From JBBQTQ01 sp038213135 (GTDB taxonomy: Bacteria; Actinomycetota; Thermoleophilia; Gaiellales; Gaiellaceae), in the NCBI GenBank assembly GCA_038213135.1, contig JBBQTQ010000001.1, positions 21,435 to 85,434 of the forward strand: 64,000 nt of DNA, read 5' to 3'. Under the pieces are notes generated by a model. It ran no database searches and had not been told where the DNA came from. It saw only the letters and a program-made list of their open reading frames with translations. Positions 14,957-22,557 of this stretch are shown piece after piece; position 1 is the first letter of the stretch, and every line of letters begins with the position of its first letter. The position numbers and the translations under genes were made by a program.

Positions 14957-15703
14957 GTGTCCCGGAAGGAGCAAACCGGGCTCGAGGACGAGCTCGCGCC
15001 GGTCCTCCCCGGGCCGGGAGCGAGCGACTACGAGCGCTACCTCCGCACCGACGAGCTGCTCGCTCTCCAGAAGACCGAGGACGAGCGCGGGCATCACGAC
15101 GAGCTGCTCTTCCAGACCGTCCACCAGTCGTCCGAGCTCTGGCTGAAGCTCTGCTGGAGCGAGGTCGAGGCCGCCGTTGAGCACCTGGAGCTCGGCGAGC
15201 TCGGAGCCGCCACGCGGCTGCTCCGCCGGTCGAATCTCTGCCTGAAGCTGATCAACGAACAGCTCGAGATGCTCGAGCATCTGGCGCCCTGGGAGTACAC
15301 CTCGGAGGTGCGCCCGCTGCTGGGGCACGGCAGCGGCTTCGACTCGCCCGGCTTCCGAGAGCTGCGGCGCGTGGCGCCCGAGCTCGGCCAGCAGCTCAGC
15401 CGGCTTCGCCGCGAAGCGGGGCTCTCGCTCGTCGACCTCTACCGGCGCGGGCGCGAGTTCGAGGACCTGTACCAGGTCGCCGAGCAGGTGATCGAGCTCG
15501 ACGAGCGCATGACCGTCTGGCGGATGCGCCACGTGAAGGTGGTGCAGCGGATCATCGGAGCCGGCGCAGTCGGCACGCAGGGGACGCCCGTCGAGCTGCT
15601 CGCCGGGATGATCGACCGCGACATGTTTCCGGAGCTCTGGGAGCTGCGCAACCAGCTCACCGACCTTGCCAACGAGGAGGCCACATGGGATTCGAAGAGC
15701 TGA
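14957..15703 (+). CDS. kynA: Tryptophan 2,3-dioxygenase
   Basis: The 248-residue heme enzyme opens tryptophan's indole ring to N-formylkynurenine. Family landmarks are SDYERYLRTDELLALQ, FQTVHQSSELWLKLC with the substrate-side His (about residues 50-64), SGFDSPGFRELRR, and RMRHVKVVQRIIGAG, whose His is the likely proximal heme ligand (about residue 192). It ends with FPELWELRNQLTD as in other bacterial enzymes. A long open frame upstream is antisense to rarA; GTG 14957 is supported by the leaderless -10. The 3' end overlaps the methyltransferase gene by 19 bases. Confidence 0.92.
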   Translation: MSRKEQTGLEDELAPVLPGPGASDYERYLRTDELLALQKTEDERGHHDELLFQTVHQSSELWLKLCWSEVEAAVEHLELGELGAATRLLRRSNLCLKLINEQLEMLEHLAPWEYTSEVRPLLGHGSGFDSPGFRELRRVAPELGQQLSRLRREAGLSLVDLYRRGREFEDLYQVAEQVIELDERMTVWRMRHVKVVQRIIGAGAVGTQGTPVELLAGMIDRDMFPELWELRNQLTDLANEEATWDSKS

Positions 15704-16470
15704 AGGCCAGGACGGCCGCGATCTGGAGCTCTGCGCCGTGGGAGGAGGCCGAGCACATGCTCGCCCCTGTCCACGACCGGCTCGCCGCCGCGCTCGACCC
15801 GCAGGCCGGGGATCGCTGGCTCGACGTCGGCTGCGGCACCGGCGCTGTGGCGCTGCGAGCCGCCCGTGCCGGCGCGGATGTCACGGGGCTGGACATCGCG
15901 CCGACGCTCGTCGAGACCGCCCGGCGGCGCGCGTCCGAGGAGGGGCTCGCGATCCGCTTCGACGTCGGTGACGCGGAAGCCCTGCCCTACGAGGACGCTA
16001 GCTTCGACAAGGTCTCGTCCTCGATGGGTGTCATCTTCGCCCCGACCCATGCGGCGGCAGCGAGCGAGCTTGCGCGTGTCCTGCCGTCCGGCGGCCGGCT
16101 CGGCTTCACTGCCTGGCGGCCCGGCACGGCGTTCTTCGACCTAACCCGAAAGTACGCGCCTCCGCCACCGGAAGGCGTTGGGAACCCGGACGACTGGGGC
16201 AGTGAGGACTACGTCGGCCAGCTACTCGGCGACTCGTTCGAGTTGACGTTCGAGAAGGGCTTGATGGAGTTCGAAGCCGAGTCGGGCGACGAGGCCTGGG
16301 AGAGGATGTCTCGCACGGTCGGGCCGTTCAAGGCCGCGAACACGGGGCTCGAGCCCGAGCGCCTGGCCGAGTTCCGACGGCATTTCGTGGAGCTGTTCGA
16401 AGCCCACCGGACGCCGGAGGGCGTCCGGCTGCCGGCTGACTACCTGCTCGTGCTCGGCACACGCCGCTGA
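15685..16470 (+). CDS. Class I SAM-dependent methyltransferase
   Basis: The 261-residue protein has the seven-strand methyltransferase motifs: motif I WLDVGCGTGAVALRAA (about residues 46-61), the acidic end of strand 2 in GLDIAP, motif II GDAEALPYEDASFDKV, and post-motif SGGRLGFTAW. It resembles ubiquinone/menaquinone-type methyltransferases such as UbiE, but the family is too broad to name a substrate. The ATG lies inside the end of kynA, and the stop shares one base with the next ATG, so kynA, this gene and the M20 peptidase form a coupled run. Confidence 0.85.
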   Translation: MGFEELKARTAAIWSSAPWEEAEHMLAPVHDRLAAALDPQAGDRWLDVGCGTGAVALRAARAGADVTGLDIAPTLVETARRRASEEGLAIRFDVGDAEALPYEDASFDKVSSSMGVIFAPTHAAAASELARVLPSGGRLGFTAWRPGTAFFDLTRKYAPPPPEGVGNPDDWGSEDYVGQLLGDSFELTFEKGLMEFEAESGDEAWERMSRTVGPFKAANTGLEPERLAEFRRHFVELFEAHRTPEGVRLPADYLLVLGTRR

Positions 16471-17765
16471 TGCGCGACGAGGTCACGCGGCTCCTGCAGG
16501 AGCTGATCCGCCTCGACACCGTCAATCCACCGGGCAACGAGACGCAGGCGGCCGAGCTTCTGCGCGCGTACCTCGAGGAGAACGGCGTCGCCTGCGAGCT
16601 CTACGCCCGCGAGCCGCACCGGGCGAATCTCGTTGCGCGGATTCCGGGTCGGGACGAGGGCCCGCGGCTGCTGCTCCTCTCCCACACGGACACCGTGCTC
16701 GCCGATCCGGCCGAGTGGACTGTCGATCCGTGGTCGGGCGAGGTGCGAGACGAGCAGGTCTGGGGTCGCGGCGCTTTGGACATGAAGGATCAGGTCGCGG
16801 CGAGCGCGGTGGCGATCGCTTCGCTCGCGCGTGAAGGCTTCGAGCCGGCGGGTGATCTGATCTTCGCGGCGACGGCCGACGAAGAGATGGGCGAGGCGCC
16901 GGACTACGGGCTCTCGTGGCTGTGCCGTGAGCATCCGGAGGCGGTGCGCTGCGACTACGCGATCAACGAGGGCGCGGGTGAGCGCATCGAGGTCGGCGGA
17001 CGGGTGCTCTACCTCTGCGCGTCAGCCGAGAAGAAGAGCTCCCCGTTCCTGCTGCGCGTGCAAGGACGCAGCGGGCACGCGTCGATGCCCGGGATCGCCG
17101 ACAACGCCCTCGTGAAGGCCTCGCGCCTGATCGAGCGGCTCGGCGACTTTCGCGACGAGCCTCGCCTGAACCCGGAGACGGAAGGTTTCCTGCGGGCCGT
17201 CTCCGACGAGGTGCCCACCGCAGCGGCTGCCCTCGAGGCGGCGCGCCAGATCGGGCCGACGGCGGTCGAGCTGCTCGAGCCGCTGCTGACGATGACGTTG
17301 TCGCCGACGATGGTCGAGGCCTCGCACAAGCGGAACGTGATCCCCGGCGTGTGCGAGGTGACCGTCGACTGCCGCCTTCTGCCCGGGCAGGAGCGCGTGG
17401 ATGCCGAGCGAGTGATCCGCGACTGGCTGGGGGAGGGCGACTACGAGCTCGAGTGGCTGCTCGAGCAGGGCGGGACGCGATCGGAGCTCGCGACGCCGCT
17501 CTGGGCGGCAGTGCAGTCGTTTGTCGACGAGATCGAGCCGGGCGCGCGGGCGGCCCCGATCTGCGTCGCCGGGTTCACGGACAGCCACTGGCTGCGCGAG
17601 GCGTTCGGCACCGTCGCGTATGGCTTCTTTCCGCTGCGCACGATGACAGCAGAGCTCGCGGCTCGGCTCATCCATTCGGCGGACGAGCGAATTCCGATCG
17701 ACGACCTCGAGCTGGGCGTTCGCTTCCTGCGCCACGTCGCGCGGGCGATCGGCACACCGGGCTAA
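16470..17765 (+). CDS. M20-family metallopeptidase
   Basis: The 431-residue protein belongs to the M20/M25/M40 di-zinc amidohydrolases. Metal-binding and catalytic segments are LLLLSHTDTVLAD (about residues 67-79), WGRGALDMKDQVA (about 98-110), ADEEMGEAPDYG (about 136-147) and the C-terminal DSHW. The dimerisation domain contains GRSGHASMPG. Members include dipeptidases, succinyl-diaminopimelate desuccinylase and aminoacylases; the specificity cannot be read here. It ends 107 bases before the next gene, in a region carrying repeat element B. Confidence 0.85.
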   Translation: MRDEVTRLLQELIRLDTVNPPGNETQAAELLRAYLEENGVACELYAREPHRANLVARIPGRDEGPRLLLLSHTDTVLADPAEWTVDPWSGEVRDEQVWGRGALDMKDQVAASAVAIASLAREGFEPAGDLIFAATADEEMGEAPDYGLSWLCREHPEAVRCDYAINEGAGERIEVGGRVLYLCASAEKKSSPFLLRVQGRSGHASMPGIADNALVKASRLIERLGDFRDEPRLNPETEGFLRAVSDEVPTAAAALEAARQIGPTAVELLEPLLTMTLSPTMVEASHKRNVIPGVCEVTVDCRLLPGQERVDAERVIRDWLGEGDYELEWLLEQGGTRSELATPLWAAVQSFVDEIEPGARAAPICVAGFTDSHWLREAFGTVAYGFFPLRTMTAELAARLIHSADERIPIDDLELGVRFLRHVARAIGTPG

Positions 17766-17767
17766 CT

Positions 17768-17834
17768 GTTACTGGGGGCCCCCGAGCCCCCGCCCTGGGC
17801 TCACCCTATCGAGCAAAGCCGCATGCATGTGTGT
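17768..17834 (-). repeat. Repeat element B: inverted copy of the element upstream of hemD
   Basis: On the minus strand the sequence reads a CACACATGCATGCGGCTTTG tract, CTCGATAGGGTGAGCCC, a GGCGGGGGCTCGGGGGCC block and CCCCAGTAAC. It aligns nearly base for base with 9548-9613. It also keeps a TANNNT box (TAGGGT) and the GAGCC/GGCTC and GGGGGCCCCC pairings. In this orientation it points into the 3' end of the M20 gene, with no gene to serve. Confidence 0.6.
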
Positions 17835-17859
17835 CGATTGTGTGCCGTCTTTCAGCGGG

Positions 17860-17872
17860 TAGGCTCCTAACC
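17860..17872 (+). promoter_or_regulatory. -10 box of a probable leaderless start for the first DUF1385 gene
   Basis: TAGGCT at 17860-17865 is followed by seven bases and the GTG at 17873. Confidence 0.55.
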
Positions 17873-18670
17873 GTGGCCGACGACAAGATCCGCCTCGGCG
17901 GGATGGCACTGCCGAACGGCGTGCTCGTCCACGGCCCGACCGCCTGGGCGTGCGCGGTGCGCCTTCCGACCGGCGAGCTGAAGGTGGCCGCCCACAAGAA
18001 GCGCTTCCAGGCGGCCAAGATCTCGCAGCCGCTGCTCCGCGGCCCGGCCAGGCTCCTTGAGGCCATGGCCCTGCTGCCGACCGTCCGCCGCCGGCTTCCC
18101 GAGGCGCGGCTGCCGTTCGAGCGCCCGCAGATCCTGGCCTCGATGCTGGCGAGTGCCTGCGCCGTAAAGGTCGTCCGAGACTCCAAGCGGATCTCCCCGG
18201 CCGCGCAGGAGCTCGTCGCCGGCCTGCTTTCGCTCGCTCCTGCGACGCTCGCCCTCCGCGGCGGCGATCTCGCCGCTTACCACGGCGCGGAGCACATCTC
18301 GATCGGCACCTACGAACACGGAGAGCTGCGCGAGAAGGAGCACGAGCGCTGCGGCTCCCATCTCGTCGGGCCGCTGATCGCCACCTCCGCGCTCGCGGGA
18401 ACGCTCGCTGCCCGAGCCCCCGAGCATCTCCGCGGCGCAGCGCGCGCGGTCGGCTCGCTCGGAGCCCTGGCTGCCTCGACCGAGATCTTCGGCTGGATGG
18501 TTCGCAACCCCGAGCGCCGGCTTTCCAAGGCCCTTGCCTTCCCCGGCCACGAGCTCCAGCACCGTCTCGCGACTGCCGAGCCGACGCCGGAGCAGATCGA
18601 GGTTGCCGAGGCCGCGCTCGCCGCGTGTCTCGAGCTCGAGCATGACGCCGAGCACGCGCACGGCGACTGA
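17873..18670 (+). CDS. DUF1385 (YqhQ-like) family protein, divergent member
   Basis: The 265-residue protein shows the DUF1385 landmarks GGMALPNGVLVHGP near the N-terminus, a PLLRGPARLLEAM segment, YHGAEHISIG (about residues 140-149) and HERCGSHLVGPL in place of the common PRCGTNF. A second, more canonical member is encoded at 23653. The biochemical role of DUF1385 is not established; members are predicted metal-binding membrane proteins. The in-frame extension upstream overlaps the M20 gene and is not used. It overlaps the next gene by 29 bases. Confidence 0.75.
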   Translation: MADDKIRLGGMALPNGVLVHGPTAWACAVRLPTGELKVAAHKKRFQAAKISQPLLRGPARLLEAMALLPTVRRRLPEARLPFERPQILASMLASACAVKVVRDSKRISPAAQELVAGLLSLAPATLALRGGDLAAYHGAEHISIGTYEHGELREKEHERCGSHLVGPLIATSALAGTLAARAPEHLRGAARAVGSLGALAASTEIFGWMVRNPERRLSKALAFPGHELQHRLATAEPTPEQIEVAEAALAACLELEHDAEHAHGD

Positions 18671-19730
18671 CCGCCTCCCGCCCGAGGTCTTCGATCTTCC
18701 CGTCGAGAAGATGCGGGAGGGCTACTACAGCGACGCCTACTTCAACCACGCCCGCTCGACGTTGCTCGAGGACGGGCGGCGCCCGCAAGTCGTGATGCAG
18801 GTCTTCCAGAAGCGGGAGGCATATCTCGGCGGGATGGACGAGGCGATCGCGATCCTCGAGCTCTGCTCGCACGACTGGGCGGGGCTCAGCGTCAGGGCGC
18901 TTCACGACGGCGACGCGATCGAGCCCTGGGAGACGGTGATGACGATCGAGGGCGACTACACCCTCTTCGCCCATCTCGAGACGGTGTATCTCGGCGTGCT
19001 GGCACGACGGACGCTCGTGACAACGAACGTGGTTCGCGTGCTCGAGGCCGCGAACGGCAAGCCGGTGATCTTCATGCCCGCTCGTCATGACCATCACCGG
19101 GTGCAGACCGGGGACGGCTACGCGGCGCACGTTGCGGGCCGGATCGTCGGCACCGAGGTCGGCGTCACCACCGACGAGCAGGCGTCCTGGTGGGGCGGCA
19201 AGGGTGTCGGCACCGTTCCGCATGCGTTGATCGGCGCGTACGGAGGCGACACGGTTCTCGCCGCGCGGAAGTTCGCCGACTGGGCGCCGCCCGACCTGAA
19301 CGTGACCGTGCTCGTCGACTTCGAGAACGACTCGGTGCGGAGCGCCCTCGAGGTCGCGCGGGCGCTCGGGTCGCGGCTCTGGGGTGTCCGGCTCGATACG
19401 TCCGAGTCGCTCGTCGACCGGTCGCTCTGGGACGAGCTCGGCGACTTCCAGCCGACCGGAGTCAACGAACGGCTTGTACGGAGCGTGCGGGATGCGCTCG
19501 ACGCCGAGGGCTTCGAGCAGATCAGGATCGTCGTCTCCGGAGGCTTCACGCTCGAGAAGATCCGCGAGTTCGAGCGCAACGCCGTGCCGGTCGATGCCTA
19601 CGGGGTCGGGTCATCGCTCATCCGCGGCTCGAACGACTTCACGGCGGACATCGTCATGACCGACGGGCGGCCGTCGGCGAAGGTCGGGCGGCGCTACCGC
19701 GAGAACCACAGGTTGGAGTTAGTTACCTAG
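18642..19730 (+). CDS. pncB: Nicotinate phosphoribosyltransferase
   Basis: The 362-residue enzyme should condense nicotinate with PRPP in NAD salvage. Characteristic segments are EGYYSDAYFNHAR at the N-terminus (residues about 23-35), WETVMTIEGDY, MPARHDHHRVQTGDGYA, the phosphate-loop-like GVTTDEQASWWGGKGVGTVPHA, and VDAYGVGSSLIRG near the C-terminus. It is the short actinobacterial/archaeal-type form. The ATG at 18642 lies inside the DUF1385 gene, implying coupled translation. A 12-base-pair hairpin starts 10 bases after its stop. Confidence 0.87.
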   Translation: MTPSTRTATDRLPPEVFDLPVEKMREGYYSDAYFNHARSTLLEDGRRPQVVMQVFQKREAYLGGMDEAIAILELCSHDWAGLSVRALHDGDAIEPWETVMTIEGDYTLFAHLETVYLGVLARRTLVTTNVVRVLEAANGKPVIFMPARHDHHRVQTGDGYAAHVAGRIVGTEVGVTTDEQASWWGGKGVGTVPHALIGAYGGDTVLAARKFADWAPPDLNVTVLVDFENDSVRSALEVARALGSRLWGVRLDTSESLVDRSLWDELGDFQPTGVNERLVRSVRDALDAEGFEQIRIVVSGGFTLEKIREFERNAVPVDAYGVGSSLIRGSNDFTADIVMTDGRPSAKVGRRYRENHRLELVT

Positions 19731-19740
19731 ACGGGGGTGT

Positions 19741-19772
19741 GAGGGACAGGCCCCTCGAGAGGCCTGTCCCTC
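19741..19772 (+). terminator. Perfect 12-bp hairpin after pncB
   Basis: GAGGGACAGGCC (19741-19752) and GGCCTGTCCCTC (19761-19772) pair perfectly around an 8-base loop. No T-run follows, so it is either a GC-type terminator or one of the dispersed GGGACAG palindromes of this genome. Confidence 0.55.
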
Positions 19773-19852
19773 GGTCTCAGCTCACCTACGGCGTTAAGGA
19801 AGTGCCCGCCGCTGCCGATGGACGGGAGGTGCCGCTCCTCCTCGCAAGTGTG

Positions 19853-21346
19853 ATGCACGACATCGGGTCGGGTGCCTTGACCTGGCTGCCGCTCGTCTTC
19901 TTCGGCGGGATCATCGTCCTCCTCTGGCGGACGATGCAGCTGATGCCGCGCGTCAAGCCGAAGCTTGTCTCGCCGACCGGGAAGACCTCCGTCACGTGGA
20001 AGCAGGTCGCCGGCCTCGAGGAGGCCAAGGCCGAGCTGCAGGAGGTCGTCGACTTCCTCCGCGAGCCGAAGCGCTTCGAGGCGCTCGGCGCGCGCGTCCC
20101 GAAGGGGATCATGCTCTACGGCCCGCCAGGCACCGGCAAGACGCTGCTCGCGAAGGCCGTCGCCCACGAGTCCGGCGCCGCGTTCTACTCGCAGAGCGCC
20201 TCCGCCTTCGTCGAGATGTTCGCCGGCCTCGGCGCCTCCCGCATCCGCAAGCTCTTCGAAACAGCTCGCAAGAATGCCCCCGCGATCGTCTTCATCGACG
20301 AGCTCGATGCCGTCGGCGCGGCTCGCAGCGGCCACGGCTTCAACCGCGAGCAGGACCAGACCTTGAACCAGCTCCTCGTCGAGCTCGACGGCTTCCAGAC
20401 CGAAGCGCAGGTCGTGATCATGGGCGCGACGAACCGCCTCCAGGACCTCGACCCCGCGCTGCTCCGCCCGGGTCGCTTCGACCGCCAGATCCTCGTCACG
20501 ACTCCCGATCTCTCCGGCCGCGAGGAGATCCTCCGCGTCCACATGACTGGGAAGCCGCTCGGCGACGACCTCGACCTGACCGCCCTGGCACGGCAGACCG
20601 CCGGTCTCACCGGCGCCGACCTGGCCAACATCTGCAACGAAGCCGCGATCCACGCCGGCCGCTCGAGCAAGCAGGCGATCGACCAGATCGACTTCGAGTG
20701 GGCGATCGAGCGCGTCGTCGCCGGCCTCCAGCAGCGCCGCGTCGTCAGCGAAAAGGAGAAGCGCATCCTCGCCTACCACGAGGGCGGCCATGCGCTGATG
20801 GCGCACCTGATGGGCGAGGCGTTCCCGGTCCAGAAGGCGACGATCATCGCCCGCGGCCAGGCGCTCGGCTACACGCTGAACCTGCCTGCCGAGGATCGAT
20901 ACCTGCACACGAAGGAAGAGCTCGTCGACTGGATGACGATCGCGCTCGCCGGTCGCGCCGCCGAGGAGATCGTCTTCGGCCGCGTCACGAACGGTGCTGC
21001 GAACGACCTCGAGAAGGTCACGTCGATCGCCCGCTCGATGGTCTTCGAGTGGGGCATGGGCGACTCCGTCACCTCCAGGACGATGCGAGCCGACAACTAC
21101 GCGCTCTCCGAGGAGACAAAGCGCGTGCGCGACACCGAGCAGGCTCGACTGACCGACCAGGCTTTCGACGAGGCGCTCCGGCTGCTGCAGAAGCACCGTC
21201 GGACGCTCGACCGCGTGGCCAACGCGCTCCTCGAAAAGGAGACGCTGACGCGGGCCGAGCTGCTCGAGGTGTTCTCGGGCGTCGAGCCGGAGTCGAGCGC
21301 GAGCGAGACGATCGGCACCGTTCGCGCGGTCTCTGCCTCCGACTAG
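19853..21346 (+). CDS. FtsH-like AAA+ zinc metalloprotease with a single short membrane anchor
   Basis: The protein (497 residues from ATG 19853) combines an AAA+ module and an M41 peptidase. Walker A is GPPGTGKT (about residues 90-97), the pore loop FVEMFAGLGAS, Walker B IVFIDELDAVG, the SRH contains LRPGRFDRQI, and the zinc site is HEGGH (about residue 309). Unlike typical FtsH (about 600-650 residues, two helices and a periplasmic domain), there is only one helix (about residues 8-27) before the ATPase. GTG 19802 is an alternative start adding 17 residues without another helix. It likely degrades membrane or cytosolic proteins; whether it replaces or accompanies a canonical FtsH is unknown. 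Confidence 0.85.
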   Translation: MHDIGSGALTWLPLVFFGGIIVLLWRTMQLMPRVKPKLVSPTGKTSVTWKQVAGLEEAKAELQEVVDFLREPKRFEALGARVPKGIMLYGPPGTGKTLLAKAVAHESGAAFYSQSASAFVEMFAGLGASRIRKLFETARKNAPAIVFIDELDAVGAARSGHGFNREQDQTLNQLLVELDGFQTEAQVVIMGATNRLQDLDPALLRPGRFDRQILVTTPDLSGREEILRVHMTGKPLGDDLDLTALARQTAGLTGADLANICNEAAIHAGRSSKQAIDQIDFEWAIERVVAGLQQRRVVSEKEKRILAYHEGGHALMAHLMGEAFPVQKATIIARGQALGYTLNLPAEDRYLHTKEELVDWMTIALAGRAAEEIVFGRVTNGAANDLEKVTSIARSMVFEWGMGDSVTSRTMRADNYALSEETKRVRDTEQARLTDQAFDEALRLLQKHRRTLDRVANALLEKETLTRAELLEVFSGVEPESSASETIGTVRAVSASD

Positions 21347-21363
21347 CCCCCGCCCGCCCCGGG

Positions 21364-21379
21364 TAGCATCCGGAGCCAG
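21364..21379 (+). promoter_or_regulatory. -10 box upstream of the methylmalonyl-CoA epimerase gene
   Basis: TAGCAT at 21364-21369 ends 10 bases before the ATG at 21380. The mRNA would have at most a three- or four-base leader. Confidence 0.45.
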
Positions 21380-21784
21380 ATGAGCGCGAAGGGCATCCAC
21401 CACCTCGGGATCGCGGTCTCCGACCTCGACGAGGCGGTCGCAAACTACGAACGGCTCTTCGGTGCCGAGGTCGAGCATCGCGACACCGTCGCCGACCAAG
21501 GTGTCGAGGCGGCCTCGATGCGTGTCGGCAGCGGACGCATCGAGTTGCTCGCATCGCTCGGCGAGGAGACGCCGGTCGGAAAGTTCCTCGCCAAGCGGGG
21601 CCCGGGCATGCACCACGTCGCCTACGAGGTCGAGGACATCGGCGCCGAGCTCGACCGACTCTCGGCGGACGGCGCCGCGCTGATCGACGAGCGCCCTCGC
21701 CGCGGGCTCTTCGGTATGCAGGTCGCGTTCCTCCACCCGGACGCCGCCGGCGGCGTCCTCTCGGAGCTCGTCGCCCGTGGCTGA
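21380..21784 (+). CDS. mce: Methylmalonyl-CoA epimerase
   Basis: The 134-residue protein is a VOC-fold metalloenzyme. It opens with the epimerase signature KGIHHLGIAVSDLDEAV and has the metal-site repeats IELLASLGEETPVGKF (Glu), GPGMHHVAYEVED (His) and the C-terminal GGVLSELVAR (Glu). It would interconvert (R)- and (S)-methylmalonyl-CoA in propionate or branched-chain metabolism. No mutase gene is in the window. It overlaps the next gene by eight bases. Confidence 0.9.
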   Translation: MSAKGIHHLGIAVSDLDEAVANYERLFGAEVEHRDTVADQGVEAASMRVGSGRIELLASLGEETPVGKFLAKRGPGMHHVAYEVEDIGAELDRLSADGAALIDERPRRGLFGMQVAFLHPDAAGGVLSELVARG

Positions 21785-22004
21785 CGAGCGGGTTCGCATC
21801 GAGATCGGCTTCGACGGCGGCCAGATCATGCTCGCGCAGGTCGATCGGGAGGCCGCCGAGCAGTTGGAGCGCGCCCTGGCTTCCGCCGACGGTCGCTCGT
21901 TCACGCTCGAGACGCAGGAAGGGCCGTACACGATCGCCCTTCCCAAGGTGACCTACGTCAAGCGGTTCGCGCGTGAAAGCCGGATCGGCTTCGGCGAAAC
22001 CTAG
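21777..22004 (+). CDS. Small DUF3107-like protein
   Basis: The 75-residue protein has a beta-rich pattern: RVRIEIGFDGGQIMLAQVD, an amphipathic helix DREAAEQLERALASADG, then SFTLETQEGPYTIALPKVTYVKRF. This resembles the actinobacterial DUF3107 family, small proteins of unknown function. The GTG start overlaps the epimerase stop, and the next gene's GTG lies 32 bases inside this gene, so it is part of a coupled run. Confidence 0.6.
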   Translation: MADERVRIEIGFDGGQIMLAQVDREAAEQLERALASADGRSFTLETQEGPYTIALPKVTYVKRFARESRIGFGET

Positions 22005-22557
22005 TTCCGCGAGCGAGCAGGAGCGGGTCCGCGAGCTCGTCGGGCAGGCGCAGCGCGGTGACCGTGAGGCGCTCGAGGAGCTGTATCTGATCCATTTCGA
22101 CCGGATCTACAGCTACCTGCACATGAGCGTCGGCAACCGCCACGACGCCGAAGACCTGACGAACCAGACGTTCCTGAAGATGCTCGAGGCGATCGAGCGC
22201 TTCCGCTGGCGCGCGGTTCCGTTCTCGGCATGGCTCTTCCGGATCGCGCACAACGCGGCGATGGACCACTTCCGCGCCTCGCGGCGCTGGCAGCCCGAGG
22301 AGGAGGTGCCCGAGCCCGAGGGATCCGAGCATTCCTCGGCCGAGGACGAGGCGCTGCAGGCGATCGGCCGCGCCAGCATGCTGCAGCTGATCGACCACCT
22401 CTCGCCCGACCAGAAGCAGGTGTTGACGCTGAAGTTCGTCTTCAGCTTCTCCAATGGCGAGGCGGCGACGATCCTCGGCAAGACGGAAGGCGCGATCAAG
22501 TCGCTCCAGCACCGCGCGCTCGCCTCGCTGCAGCGCCAGCTCGCGCCGGCGAAGTAG
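21973..22557 (+). CDS. RNA polymerase sigma-70 family factor (ECF-like)
   Basis: The 194-residue protein contains sigma region 2 (LVGQAQRGDREALEELYLIHFDRIYSYLHM, DAEDLTNQTFLKMLEAIERF and WLFRIAHNAAMDHFR, residues about 22-102) and region 4 (LSPDQKQVLTLKFVFSFSNGEAATILGKTEGAIKSLQHRAL, about 141-185). The linker is acidic. This is the layout of group 4 sigma factors. No anti-sigma gene follows; instead it is coupled (one-base overlap) to a degenerate YchF-like gene. Its own regulon is unknown. Confidence 0.9.
   Translation: MKAGSASAKPSSASEQERVRELVGQAQRGDREALEELYLIHFDRIYSYLHMSVGNRHDAEDLTNQTFLKMLEAIERFRWRAVPFSAWLFRIAHNAAMDHFRASRRWQPEEEVPEPEGSEHSSAEDEALQAIGRASMLQLIDHLSPDQKQVLTLKFVFSFSNGEAATILGKTEGAIKSLQHRALASLQRQLAPAK

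Noticed and set aside
17768..17834. Element B as the promoter of the DUF1385 gene
   Set aside because: Its -10 box points in the opposite direction, away from the gene at 17873, which has its own TAGGCT box.
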